Shown piece by piece: positions 17,074 through 26,303 of a DNA stretch of 64,000 nt. Each line of letters starts with the position of its first letter. Within the stretch, counting starts at the first letter, position 1. The notes below the pieces were generated by a model, which was not told the origin of the DNA, did no database searches, and saw only the letters and a list, made by a program, of their open reading frames with translations. The translations under genes and the position numbers were made by a program. The stretch is from Gilvimarinus japonicus (GTDB lineage: Bacteria > Pseudomonadota > Gammaproteobacteria > Pseudomonadales > Cellvibrionaceae): contig NZ_AP031500.1 in assembly GCF_042847215.1 (NCBI RefSeq), positions 3,968,001-4,032,000 of the forward strand. Reading direction: 5' to 3'.

Positions 17074-18350
17074 TCAGCTTTGTTTAAGCGGCTTTTCACT
17101 TCAATCCAGCGGGACATAAACTCAGTACTGCGTATACTGTGAAAATTAAACAGCGCACCCAATATATTGTCACGCCGCCATGCGTTAAGGTTCAAGTGAC
17201 GCTCACGCAATACCGTTACTAACTTGGGGCCCAGATCAGCGCGAGAGTAATGTTTTGCCAGCAGCGGCCCGCAGGCGTTAGCGGCTAGCCGCCATTGCGA
17301 CTCATCTTGATATAAACTCACCGCTTGCGCGGCTAAGGCTTTTGAATCATTGGCAATCGCACCCGGCCACTGACACTCGCCACACATACCCTCGGCGCCA
17401 ATATCAGTCGTTACGCTGGGTGTTCCAGTTAGCATCGCATCCAATAGCTTGCCTTTTATTCCAGCGCCCACTCGCAGCGGGGCCAGCAACACTTTGTGCT
17501 GAGCAACCACCGTTAACGCATCATCTGCCCAGCCTTTAACCAAAAAACCTTGGCGTTTATTGTGCAATGCCGTCGCTTTGGGTGGCGGATAGGCGCCGTA
17601 AATATGCAACTCGGCGCGAGGTAATTGCTGGCGAATAGCGGGCCACACATGCTGTTTGAGCCATAAAACAGCATCCCAGTTAGGGCGATGACGGAAGTTG
17701 CCGATACTGACAAAGTGCTCGCGCGCCGCAAAGTCTGGGTAAGTCATCGCTGGTTGATCCACCGTAAACGGCAAGTGATACAACAGTTGGGGCGGCACCT
17801 GGCAATACTCCTGCAGCAGCGTCACCTCAAAACTCGAAATCATTAAACTGACATCACAACGGAAAATTGCCGCCAACTCGCGCAGCAACCTATCGTCCTC
17901 GCGCATTAACTCATACAGCTCGGCGTTACCAACGGTTATGGCGCCGACATCCGCACTCGGGTTGCCTGCCAGTGCGCGCTTTAAAGCTAATTCGCGAGCG
18001 GCCCGTAAGCTGTGGAAATCTTCTGTGTCTAACACTCGCAGCGCGTTTGGCGCCGCACTGGAAACACGCCAGCCAAATTGCTCCTCGGTAACAAAGCGGT
18101 CAAACACCACAACATCCGGTGCAAGCTCTGCCACCCAGCGGTCAACGCTATCGCAATTTAAGGCGATCGCGTGAGTCGTGACATTAAGCGCACGCAAATC
18201 GCATTGATGCTCCGTCGGCGAGGCAGCACAAGCAAAGTGTACCGCAATACCACCTGCCTGAAGCGCGTCAATTAGATCGAGAATTCGTCGACCAGCCGCA
18301 GAGGAATTAGGCTCGGGCCAGACATAGCCAATAATTAATGCCGTTTGCAT
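17070..18350 (-). CDS. Glycosyltransferase (GT-B, family 4 type)
   Basis: 426 residues, cytoplasmic. The N-terminal part begins ALIIGYVWPEPNSSAAG. The C-terminal nucleotide-sugar-binding part contains FVSIGNFRHRPNWDAVLWL, LHIYGAYPP and VLLAPLRVGAGIKGKLLDAM, ending in a TDIGAEG segment; this is the GT1/GT4 pattern. Its ATG touches the TAA of the upstream lpxR gene (TAAATG), so translation is probably coupled. It is the last gene of the six-gene run. The acceptor is unknown; coupling with a lipid A deacylase suggests an envelope glycan. Confidence 0.85.
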   Translation of the reverse strand: MQTALIIGYVWPEPNSSAAGRRILDLIDALQAGGIAVHFACAASPTEHQCDLRALNVTTHAIALNCDSVDRWVAELAPDVVVFDRFVTEEQFGWRVSSAAPNALRVLDTEDFHSLRAARELALKRALAGNPSADVGAITVGNAELYELMREDDRLLRELAAIFRCDVSLMISSFEVTLLQEYCQVPPQLLYHLPFTVDQPAMTYPDFAAREHFVSIGNFRHRPNWDAVLWLKQHVWPAIRQQLPRAELHIYGAYPPPKATALHNKRQGFLVKGWADDALTVVAQHKVLLAPLRVGAGIKGKLLDAMLTGTPSVTTDIGAEGMCGECQWPGAIANDSKALAAQAVSLYQDESQWRLAANACGPLLAKHYSRADLGPKLVTVLRERHLNLNAWRRDNILGALFNFHSIRSTEFMSRWIEVKSRLNKAD

Positions 18351-19340
18351 TTACAGTTTCCAGGCAAGGCTGAGGGTGCCAAAGTTATCGCGCGAAGAGT
18401 CATGGGTATCGAGCTTGGTGCCCGACTTGTAACCAAAGGTGAGGCTGAGCGAATCCCATGCGTAACTAACGCCGGCGGTAAAACTGAGTTGCTCGTGACG
18501 CAAATCGGATGAGGGGCTGTCGCGATAACTATTGCCATTAACTAAAATATTGTTAAACACATAGTCGGCTTCAAAACCGCCATATACGTACCAGCCGCTC
18601 TCGACCGCTGCCGGGCTGCTGGTACGCCCTTGCTGCAGCAGCGTTGTTGCAAAACTATTTGCTAATCCGCGCCCAAAACGAACAATAGCACCACCCCCTA
18701 CGGCTGATTCTAAATTGCCCGCTCGCGCCTGAGCCAACAACACGACATCGGTCATAGCGCTTAACTCATAGCGCCACACCCGCGCCCGGCGCAAGGCAAA
18801 CACCGGTTCATTCTCGAGCTGATAATCCCAACCTTTTGGTTCAGCCGAGCCCACCACTTTGTGAATAAACTTTTGCGTTTGCTCGGCCATGGATGCCGGC
18901 CCTACAACGCCAATGGTGGTGCGCACCATATCGGCAATATTGTCGTCTACCAAAACGCGACTGGCGCGGTAGATCAATAGTCCGGCATAGGGAACATCAT
19001 TGGGGTCTGGTACCGGCTTGCTAATATCCGCTGGTGTCACCATCGCTTGACCCACTGTGTGCTCGTTAAACGCCAGATCAAAGCTGTCGTTTAGCATCCA
19101 GTTAAGTGGTTTGGTAAATAACGGTTCGTCGATTGGTTCAGCGTCGGCCACTTGGTACAGTGAAACAAACAAGCCGTTGGTGTAACCCCCGCCATCGCGG
19201 CCGGTAAACAAATCATTTTGCCACACCAGCGACAGCCAATCAGTGGCCTGCGCTTGGCCCGCGTGGGCCATTGCGGCCGCCAAAACAGCCAGCGATAACC
19301 GGCGGGGTAAATAGGCGCTAAACCTGTTGCTCTTAATCAA
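18351..19340 (-). CDS. lpxR: LpxR-like outer-membrane lipid A 3'-O-deacylase
   Basis: 329 residues: a signal peptide (1-32, ending AQA) and an outer-membrane beta-barrel ending SLAWKL. The first mature strand has WQND, placing Asn and Asp at about mature positions 10 and 11, like catalytic Asn9/Asp10 of Salmonella LpxR. GGYTNG follows, and an IHKVVG...PKGW segment contains the expected His. The family removes the 3'-acyloxyacyl group from lipid A at the cell surface, altering charge and immune recognition. It is directly coupled to the glycosyltransferase gene. Confidence 0.88.
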   Translation of the reverse strand: MIKSNRFSAYLPRRLSLAVLAAAMAHAGQAQATDWLSLVWQNDLFTGRDGGGYTNGLFVSLYQVADAEPIDEPLFTKPLNWMLNDSFDLAFNEHTVGQAMVTPADISKPVPDPNDVPYAGLLIYRASRVLVDDNIADMVRTTIGVVGPASMAEQTQKFIHKVVGSAEPKGWDYQLENEPVFALRRARVWRYELSAMTDVVLLAQARAGNLESAVGGGAIVRFGRGLANSFATTLLQQGRTSSPAAVESGWYVYGGFEADYVFNNILVNGNSYRDSPSSDLRHEQLSFTAGVSYAWDSLSLTFGYKSGTKLDTHDSSRDNFGTLSLAWKL

Positions 19341-19359
19341 TGACCTATTTCCTACTCGG

Positions 19360-19671
19360 TTAGTCGTCGTTCAACTCGTCGCCTTCAGTGCGAGTGTATA
19401 CTTTAAAATTCTCGCGATAATCCTCTAGGTTATCGCGTAAATAATCTCGATATTGATTGGTCAGGTAACGTAATGAGGCGTCTAACTCTTCCGTATATTC
19501 TTTACGGTCAACCGACGAGCTAGCAACAATAAAAGCGTTAAAGCGCGAGGCGGCCTGAAGCATCGCTGCACTGACCATGCTCGGATCAACCGTGTCGCAG
19601 TGCTCGTTCGCGCGGGAGATAAAATCGTCAACCAGATCCCAGTACTGGCGTTCGTCATCGGCTTGTGACAT
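19360..19671 (-). CDS. DUF3144 domain protein
   Basis: 103 residues, acidic and helical, cytoplasmic. The start DERQYWDLVDDFISRANEH matches the DUF3144 pattern, and the middle (AAMLQAASRFNAFI) and YRDYLRDNLEDY fit too. Function unknown. It lies 19 bases upstream of lpxR and 11 bases after the SnoaL-like gene, in the same transcription unit. Confidence 0.85.
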   Translation of the reverse strand: MSQADDERQYWDLVDDFISRANEHCDTVDPSMVSAAMLQAASRFNAFIVASSSVDRKEYTEELDASLRYLTNQYRDYLRDNLEDYRENFKVYTRTEGDELNDD

Positions 19672-19682
19672 AAATTCTCTAC

Positions 19683-20087
19683 TTAATTCATAAAAGTCAT
19701 ACGGCGTATCAAGCCGTCTTGGAATTGATAAATTTTGATGATTTTGGCCGTCCGGCGCATGCCGCCGGCATTAAAACTCGCCTTCTCTAAGGTAACGGCC
19801 TTATCCCCCAACACCATTATATTTTCGACCACCGCTTGCGGCTTACGCTCTTTAAACGTTTTGCTGGTCGCTTCAACTAACGCCCCGTGACCGGCGGTGA
19901 TAGGGTGGTCGGGATAATTGTAAACTTCGATATCGGGATGAAAGTAACCTGAATAGGCATCAACATCGTGATTATTATAGGCGCGGGTTTGCCCCTCGAT
20001 GAGGGTTTCTAACGGTGCGGCTAACACGCTGCTGCTTAACCAAAAAAGTACCGCGGCCACCGTGTAGCGGTTTATAAAATATGGCAT
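19683..20087 (-). CDS. Exported NTF2/SnoaL-like protein
   Basis: 134 residues. A signal peptide (1-23, ending VLA) is followed by an NTF2-like fold of about 110 residues containing RAYNNHDVDAYSGYFHPD and HGALVEATSKTF. This is the nuclear-transport-factor-2/SnoaL-like pattern, often without an identifiable substrate. It is the third gene of the minus-strand run and lies 12 bases after the small membrane gene. Confidence 0.8.
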   Translation of the reverse strand: MPYFINRYTVAAVLFWLSSSVLAAPLETLIEGQTRAYNNHDVDAYSGYFHPDIEVYNYPDHPITAGHGALVEATSKTFKERKPQAVVENIMVLGDKAVTLEKASFNAGGMRRTAKIIKIYQFQDGLIRRMTFMN

Positions 20088-20099
20088 AACTCGCTCTTG

Positions 20100-20288
20100 T
20101 TAACCAAAGGGTCGATTGCGTTTGCCCAGCAACACTAAAACCAAGGTGGCGATGGGGCCGAGCAACAACGACAGCAAAAACCAACCCAAACCACTGCGAT
20201 TTTTGCCCTGGGCTAAACCGGCATTAATTAATGCCAAGGTGCCCCAACCGACCACATAACCACTGCTGACTATCACTGTGTCATTCAT
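20100..20288 (-). CDS. Small two-TM membrane protein, unknown function
   Basis: 62 residues with two hydrophobic segments (about 6-24 and 35-53) around a short polar loop (AQGKNRSGLG) and a basic end (GKRNRPFG). The start overlaps the end of the upstream 267-residue gene by eight bases, typical of an operon. The LGPIATLVLVLL stretch recalls small superfamily membrane proteins, but no family can be named. Confidence 0.7.
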   Translation of the reverse strand: MNDTVIVSSGYVVGWGTLALINAGLAQGKNRSGLGWFLLSLLLGPIATLVLVLLGKRNRPFG

Positions 20289-21084
20289 CGATCACCTCTA
20301 GGGTTTTGTTCACCAAGCGCTCTGAACGCTCGCCAGCGCCCGCCGAGAGCTGATAGTCAGCTCGGCGGGTGGTTATCAGACGATCATTGTCTACCCGGTA
20401 ATGACTATCGGACTCTATTGTAATGCTAAAGCTGATTACGATAAACGCCCGGCCACGAGCGTGGATACGAGTGCGGCTGGCCAGCGGAGCGCCTTGTTCA
20501 TCAATCCAAACCGTAAAGCTGCCATCGTACTCTTTAACGTATTTGCGCTGGCGCTTGGTCAGCCGATCTTCCCCGAGGGCAAAATCCAGCCGGCGCGCAT
20601 TATTACCTTGATAGGTATCGGCTTCAGCGCCAATAAACTCGGCCGAGTCTAGCTCTTGCCCGATGGCCCGAGCCGCGCGCAACATCGGTTGTATATCCGG
20701 TAAAGACAGTTCATCAACGCCGTCATAGGCCGGGGTAGGCGCGTCCGAGTCCGCCGCCCGGGCCGAGGCCTCCGCCGCCATTTGCTGCAGTAACTGCGTC
20801 GAATAACGCACACTCAAACCGGTGTCATCATCCACCACAGTAACCCGGGCCGCCCCCGTGCGCGAGACCAGCTCGTCATCCTCCCCCGCATTGTGGGCCG
20901 AGTTAACCACCACCTCGGCGACTAAATTGCTATCGGCCGTTAAGCGCGCCAGGGACGCCTTTAAGTCGCGCAAGCTGGCTTGGCTAAAGTCGGCGTCGGC
21001 CCCCGCTCCATCATCGGCCGCAATCGCAGTAGCACACCCGCAAAAAACCAACAGTCCTACCATCAAAATGTGTGTTTTTATCAC
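20281..21084 (-). CDS. Secreted hypothetical protein
   Basis: 267 residues. An N-terminal signal sequence (about 1-22, ending AIA) contains FCGC, but this fits a lipobox poorly, so cleavage by signal peptidase I is more likely. The mature part is acidic at first, then beta-rich (GSFTVWIDEQGAPLASRTR). No family recognised. First gene of the minus-strand run 21084 to 17070; a 239-base region with divergent promoters separates it from tex. Confidence 0.7.
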   Translation of the reverse strand: MIKTHILMVGLLVFCGCATAIAADDGAGADADFSQASLRDLKASLARLTADSNLVAEVVVNSAHNAGEDDELVSRTGAARVTVVDDDTGLSVRYSTQLLQQMAAEASARAADSDAPTPAYDGVDELSLPDIQPMLRAARAIGQELDSAEFIGAEADTYQGNNARRLDFALGEDRLTKRQRKYVKEYDGSFTVWIDEQGAPLASRTRIHARGRAFIVISFSITIESDSHYRVDNDRLITTRRADYQLSAGAGERSERLVNKTLEVIDE

Positions 21085-21323
21085 TCACAGAGCCTCTTAA
21101 GTGTTGATGTATGCATCCTCGACCACCCGGCTAGCGCCAGGTTCAAATCGCAACCGCCCCTTGCAGCATAGCCCGCCTTTGCCAATCACCGTGTGCGCCA
21201 GTACAAAAGGCACAAACCAAGCTGCAATTCAAGACTGTTATCATCGCAGGTTTTACGCATAATGCTGAACACACGCCGCTTGCGTGAGCCCACAAGACCC
21301 TCTGAACTGAATAGGCAAGATCC

Positions 21324-23657
21324 ATGAGCAGTATTTTTCAACGTATCGCCGACGAGCTGAGTGTACGCGAACAACAGGTAGATGCCGCTGTGGCACTGCT
21401 GGACGAAGGGGCCACCGTGCCGTTTATCTCCCGCTACCGTAAAGAGGTAACCGGTGGCCTGGATGATACCCAGATGCGTAACCTAGAGGAGCGGCTGCGC
21501 TATTTGCGCGAACTGGAAGACCGCCGCGACGCGATTTTGAAGAGTATTACCGAGCAAGAAAAGCTCACCCCCGCGCTGGAAAACGACATCCGCGCCGCCG
21601 ACACCAAAACCCGGCTGGAAGATCTGTATTTGCCCTACAAGCCCAAGCGCCGCACCAAAGGCCAGATCGCCATCGAGGCCGGCCTTGAACCCTTGGCTGA
21701 AGGACTATTGGCCGACCCAACGCTGGAGCCGGAAACGGAGGCCGCCAAATACCTCAACCCCGAACACAAGATCACAGACACCAAGGCCGCACTGGATGGC
21801 GCCAAGTTTATCCTGATGGAAAAGTTCAGCGAAGATGCTAACTTGCTGGCTAAATTGCGTGATTTTCTGCAAAAAGAAGCCAATATCAGCGCCCGTGTGG
21901 CCACGGGTAAAGACACCAATAGCTCCCAAGAAGTGCAAAAGTTTCGCGATTACTTTGAGCACGATGAGCCCCTTAAATCCACTCCATCGCACCGCGCACT
22001 GGCGATGTTTCGCGGCCGCAATGAGGGCGTGCTAACCATCGCGATTACCGTCGGCGACCCCAACGAGCCGGCCGCCTCGCACCCCTGTGAGGCCATGGTT
22101 GCCGACCACTGGCGCATTATCGATAACGGCCGCGCCGCCGATAAATGGCTATCCGAGGTGGTGCGCTGGGCGTGGCGCGTTAAGTTATTGACCCACCTAG
22201 AGACCGACCTACTGGGCGAGCTGCGCGACCGGGCCGAAGAGGGCGCCATTAAAGTGTTTGCCTCTAACTTAAACGATTTATTGCTGGCCGCCCCCGCAGG
22301 GCAAAAAGCCACCATCGGCCTGGATCCTGGTTTGCGTACCGGTGTTAAAGTAGCGGTGGTCGACGCCACTGGCAAAGTGCTGGATCACTGCGCCATCTAC
22401 CCCACAATGCCGCAAATGCGTACTGCGGAGTCCGAGAAGATCCTCTCGGCCCTGTGCCAAAAGTACAACGTCGGCCTAATCGCCATCGGCAACGGCACCG
22501 CCAGTCGCGAGACTGAGAAATTTGTTAAGGACATGCTGGGCAAGTACCCCGAGCTAACCGCCAAACCGGTTATGGTGAACGAGGCCGGCGCCTCGGTGTA
22601 CTCCGCCTCTGAGTTTGCCGCTAAAGAGTTCCCCGATTTGGATGTGACCATTCGCGGCGCTATCTCTATCGCGCGCCGCCTGCAAGATCCACTGGCCGAG
22701 CTGGTGAAAATTGATCCTAAATCCATCGGTGTGGGCCAGTATCAACACGACGTCTCACAAACCCAGCTGGCGCGATCGCTGGATGCCGTAGTAGAGGACT
22801 GTGTAAACGCTGTGGGGGTTGAAGTAAACACCGCCTCAGCCGCCCTGTTAGCGCGAGTTTCTGGCTTAAACACCACACTTGCTAACAATATCGTCGATTT
22901 TCGCAACACCAATGGCGCGTTTAGCTCGCGCGAGCAGCTTAAAAAGGTCACCCGCTTTGGCGCTAAAACCTTTGAGCAAGCCGCCGGCTTTTTGCGCGTC
23001 GCCGGAGGCGAGAACCCGCTGGATGCCTCGGCGGTTCACCCCGAGTCCTACGCCGTGGTTGAGGCCATTGCCAGTAAAAACGAGCGTCGCATTGCCGGCC
23101 TGATTGGCGACTCGGCCTTTTTGGGCACCCTAAAAGCCGCCGACTACACCAGCGAGCAATTCGGTTTACCCACCGTAACCGATATTTTAAAAGAGCTGGA
23201 CAAACCCGGCCGCGACCCGCGACCCGAGTTTCGTACCGCCAAGTTCCAGGAGGGCGTCGAGACCCTTAAAGACCTTGAGCCGGGCATGATCCTGGAAGGC
23301 ACCGTCACCAATGTCACCAACTTTGGGGCTTTTGTCGATATCGGCGTGCACCAAGACGGCTTGGTGCACATCTCGGCGCTGTCTAACACTTTTGTTAAAG
23401 ACCCGCGCGAGGTGGTAAAAGCCGGCGATATTGCTAAAGTTAAAGTGATGGAGGTGGATGTCGACCGCAAGCGTATTGGCTTGTCCATGCGTTTGGACGA
23501 CACCCCCGGCGAGAAAACAGGTGGCGGCGATGCCCCGCGCCGCGCACGCAAGCAAGACAGTTCGCGCAATCAAAGCTCGCGTGGCAGCAACAGCAAAGAG
23601 GCCTCACTGGGCAGCATGGGTGCGCTATTGCAACAAGCCATGAAGAAAAAGAACTAA
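21324..23657 (+). CDS. tex: Transcription accessory protein Tex
   Basis: 777 residues, close to E. coli YhgF (773). Nucleic-acid-binding protein of the transcription machinery. The N-terminal helical region begins QRIADELSVREQQV and contains ATVPFISRYRKE. The YqgF/RuvX-like nuclease-fold domain starts at IGLDPGLRTGVKVAVVD (about 333). Helix-hairpin-helix segments (ALLARVSGLN, RVAGGENPLD) and a C-terminal S1 RNA-binding domain (VTNFGAFVDIGVHQDGLVHIS) follow. The last 60 residues are basic and low complexity. A GNRA-type hairpin follows the gene. Confidence 0.97.
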   Translation: MSSIFQRIADELSVREQQVDAAVALLDEGATVPFISRYRKEVTGGLDDTQMRNLEERLRYLRELEDRRDAILKSITEQEKLTPALENDIRAADTKTRLEDLYLPYKPKRRTKGQIAIEAGLEPLAEGLLADPTLEPETEAAKYLNPEHKITDTKAALDGAKFILMEKFSEDANLLAKLRDFLQKEANISARVATGKDTNSSQEVQKFRDYFEHDEPLKSTPSHRALAMFRGRNEGVLTIAITVGDPNEPAASHPCEAMVADHWRIIDNGRAADKWLSEVVRWAWRVKLLTHLETDLLGELRDRAEEGAIKVFASNLNDLLLAAPAGQKATIGLDPGLRTGVKVAVVDATGKVLDHCAIYPTMPQMRTAESEKILSALCQKYNVGLIAIGNGTASRETEKFVKDMLGKYPELTAKPVMVNEAGASVYSASEFAAKEFPDLDVTIRGAISIARRLQDPLAELVKIDPKSIGVGQYQHDVSQTQLARSLDAVVEDCVNAVGVEVNTASAALLARVSGLNTTLANNIVDFRNTNGAFSSREQLKKVTRFGAKTFEQAAGFLRVAGGENPLDASAVHPESYAVVEAIASKNERRIAGLIGDSAFLGTLKAADYTSEQFGLPTVTDILKELDKPGRDPRPEFRTAKFQEGVETLKDLEPGMILEGTVTNVTNFGAFVDIGVHQDGLVHISALSNTFVKDPREVVKAGDIAKVKVMEVDVDRKRIGLSMRLDDTPGEKTGGGDAPRRARKQDSSRNQSSRGSNSKEASLGSMGALLQQAMKKKN

Positions 23658-23668
23658 AGGGCCCGCTA

Positions 23669-23692
23669 ACCTGCTCCGGCAACGGAGCAGGT
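23669..23692 (+). terminator. Hairpin after tex, possible terminator
   Basis: A perfect 10-bp stem (ACCTGCTCCG/CGGAGCAGGT) is closed by a GCAA tetraloop. The following ATTAATT is poor in T, so it may be a weak terminator or an mRNA 3'-end stabiliser. Confidence 0.6.
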
Positions 23693-23854
23693 ATTAATTG
23701 GCGCTCAAGTTTTCTCACCCGCCGCCGTCAACCTTGATACCGGGGACCTTTGTGTTTCTTGCCCGTCTTTGTACGGCACGAGGGAACCCGGAATTCTAGT
23801 GCTCATGGGTATCGCTCTGAGTTCACAACAATAAAAACCGCAAAAGGTACCACA

Positions 23855-24808
23855 GTGAGAAAACGACTAACGTTATTGTTAGCGCTGTGCCTGACGCTAC
23901 CGGCGCTAGCCCAAGTGAATATTGCCCTTGTCTCGCGCGATGACAGTAATGCCAAACACGCCATTGCCGTTATTGAACTCGCCCTCGATAAAGCCGGGCT
24001 CGATTATCAGCTCGATATTTCATCCGGCACACTTACCGCCGCGCGACAAATTCAAGACGCCCTGGATGGCACCATCGATATTATGTGGGCCGCCACCACC
24101 AAACAGACCGAGCAACAGCTGATTCCCATCCGCGTCCCTCTGTACAAAGGCTTATTGGGCTACCGCGTATTTATTATTCACAAAGACAACCGCCACCTGT
24201 TTGCCGATATCACTGATTATTCGCAGCTCAAAAGCCTGGTGTTTGGTCAGGGCCGCGGTTGGCCCGACACCGACATCATGCGCCACAACGGCCTGACGGT
24301 CGAAACCGGCACCTACGAAGGCCTATTTTTAATGGCCGACGGACAACGTTTTGATGCGTTCCCCCGCGGCATCCACGAACCCTGGAGCGAGGTGGCAAGC
24401 CGCTCCGAGCTAGAGTTAGCAATTGACGATAACCTCATGTTTGTTTATCGCATGCCATTTTATTTATTTGTCAGCCCGCGCCGCCCCGAGCTGGCCGAGG
24501 CCCTCAACACCGGTTTAACCATCGCCCTGGAGGACGGCAGCTTCAATAGCCTGATCATGAACGACCCCACCGTACAAACCGTCATGGCACGGGGCAATAT
24601 CGCCAAGCGCCGGGCCTTTGCGCTAGAAAACCCCAATCTGCCCGCCGCGACTCCTGTCGACAACCCTACATTATGGTTTGATCCGGCGGAGCTCGCAGCC
24701 TCCGCTGTCGCAGACAATACAGAGCAGCCCGAACAAGATTTACTCACCCAGTCACAGGACGACTCAGCAACCGACAATCACGAGCCACAACCGAGTGACG
24801 CGCCATGA
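23855..24808 (+). CDS. Periplasmic solute-binding-like protein paired with a chemoreceptor
   Basis: 317 residues from a GTG at 23855, which gives a proper signal peptide (RKRLTLLLALCLTLPALA). An upstream TTG frame start would put 35 extra polar residues before it and is unlikely. The mature part resembles family 3 solute-binding proteins: DISSGTLTAARQIQDALDGTID..WAATT and IRVPLYKGLLGYRVF. An acidic low-complexity tail follows. The last codons overlap the chemoreceptor gene by four bases. No transporter genes lie nearby, so it probably delivers a ligand signal to the receptor. Confidence 0.8.
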   Translation: MRKRLTLLLALCLTLPALAQVNIALVSRDDSNAKHAIAVIELALDKAGLDYQLDISSGTLTAARQIQDALDGTIDIMWAATTKQTEQQLIPIRVPLYKGLLGYRVFIIHKDNRHLFADITDYSQLKSLVFGQGRGWPDTDIMRHNGLTVETGTYEGLFLMADGQRFDAFPRGIHEPWSEVASRSELELAIDDNLMFVYRMPFYLFVSPRRPELAEALNTGLTIALEDGSFNSLIMNDPTVQTVMARGNIAKRRAFALENPNLPAATPVDNPTLWFDPAELAASAVADNTEQPEQDLLTQSQDDSATDNHEPQPSDAP

Positions 24809-26301
24809 TCAGAAGAACCCTGACCATTAAATTAATGTTTGCCCTTACTGTGATTTTACTGCTGGTGGCAGCGGTCATCGTCAGTGTTAGCTACCAGATA
24901 CAAAGCAAACGGCAACAGGCCGATTTTGACTCCAGCGTCGCGGGTCAAATTCAACTGGCAGAGTCAGCCCTGCGCGAGCCGGTATTCTCGTACGATCTGG
25001 CGCAGATCGAAGCCATTGCCCAATCGCTGGCAAACACGCCGCTAATCGCCGCGTTTGCAGTATACGACCATCGCGGTAAATTATTGGCCGAGGGGCAAGA
25101 CGACAGTCAACCGGCCACTGACGTCATGGTCAAAAAACCGCGCCATGAGATTTTTCGCAAAGATAAACTGATTGGTTACTTCAGCGCCGATTTCTCTCAG
25201 GCGCAAATGCTGGCAGTACTCCACAGCCAAAATCAAAGCACGATCATAACCGTTATCGCACTGTTGCTGGCGGGCTTGTTAACCGTCGCCTTATTGATGC
25301 GTCAGATGGTGTCCCATCGGGTGCTGGAGGTTAGCGCGTCACTGCAGGAGATCGCCGATGGCGGGGGCGATCTGACCCGTCGGCTACCCACCAGCAGCAA
25401 AGATGAGATTGCCGAACTGTGCGGCAACTTTAACCGGGTAATGGAACAAATTGCCTCCATTATTCAACGCGTTAACCAATCCAGTGCCAGCGTGACCGAA
25501 CAAACCGAAAAAATGACCGGCGCCGCCACCGGCACCTCAGACTCGATTCGCCAGCAAATTCGCGAGATCGAACAAGTCGCCGCCGCCCTGCAAGAGATGT
25601 CCCACTCGGCTGATGAAGTCGCTGGCCACGCGCGCAAAACGGCCGACGACACACAAGACACATTGCATTTAGCAGACGACGGCTCAGAGATTGTAAAAGG
25701 CGCTATTACGACAATTCATCGGCTGACCACACAAATTGAAACCACCGCCGATAAAATTAAAGGCCTACGCGAGCGCAGTGACTCGATCGGCTCAGTAATG
25801 GAGGTTATTCGCTCCATTGCCGAGCAAACTAACTTGCTCGCCCTTAACGCCGCCATCGAGGCGGCGCGCGCCGGCGATCAAGGCCGTGGCTTTGCGGTTG
25901 TGGCCGACGAAGTGCGCTCACTGGCGCAAAAAACCCAACAATCGACAGAAGAGATTGAGGCGATTATTCGCGAGCTGCAAAAGTCCGCCGACGATACTCA
26001 CAATTCGATGGAGTACAGCGTTAAAGCGGTACAAGAAACCATTGATGCTTCGAGCCAAGTGGATGGCGCACTGGAAAAAATTCGCGCCAACGTCGAGTCC
26101 ATCAACGCAATGAATCACCACATTGCCACTGCCGCTGGCGAGCAAAGCTCGGTGGCCAGCGAGGTGAGTCAAAACATTACCGCGATACACGACTTAACCG
26201 AGCACGTCTCGCACAATGCCGACGTGGTCCGTAAAGCCAGTGCGGTACTGGATGAAGAGAGCCATAACCTGCGTGACGAAATGTCACAGTTTAAAGCCTA
26301 A
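24805..26301 (+). CDS. Methyl-accepting chemotaxis protein
   Basis: 498 residues. TM1 (about 9-31), a periplasmic sensor of about 115 residues, TM2 (about 145-167), a HAMP domain (about 168-220) and a long cytoplasmic signalling domain. The conserved hairpin tip is present (AEQTNLLALNAAIEAARAG, then GRGFAVVADEVRSLA). It starts inside the end of the binding-protein gene (4-base overlap), pointing to coupled expression and to the binding protein as its periplasmic ligand carrier. It would signal to CheA/CheW encoded elsewhere. Confidence 0.95.
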   Translation: MIRRTLTIKLMFALTVILLLVAAVIVSVSYQIQSKRQQADFDSSVAGQIQLAESALREPVFSYDLAQIEAIAQSLANTPLIAAFAVYDHRGKLLAEGQDDSQPATDVMVKKPRHEIFRKDKLIGYFSADFSQAQMLAVLHSQNQSTIITVIALLLAGLLTVALLMRQMVSHRVLEVSASLQEIADGGGDLTRRLPTSSKDEIAELCGNFNRVMEQIASIIQRVNQSSASVTEQTEKMTGAATGTSDSIRQQIREIEQVAAALQEMSHSADEVAGHARKTADDTQDTLHLADDGSEIVKGAITTIHRLTTQIETTADKIKGLRERSDSIGSVMEVIRSIAEQTNLLALNAAIEAARAGDQGRGFAVVADEVRSLAQKTQQSTEEIEAIIRELQKSADDTHNSMEYSVKAVQETIDASSQVDGALEKIRANVESINAMNHHIATAAGEQSSVASEVSQNITAIHDLTEHVSHNADVVRKASAVLDEESHNLRDEMSQFKA

Positions 26302-26303
26302 GC

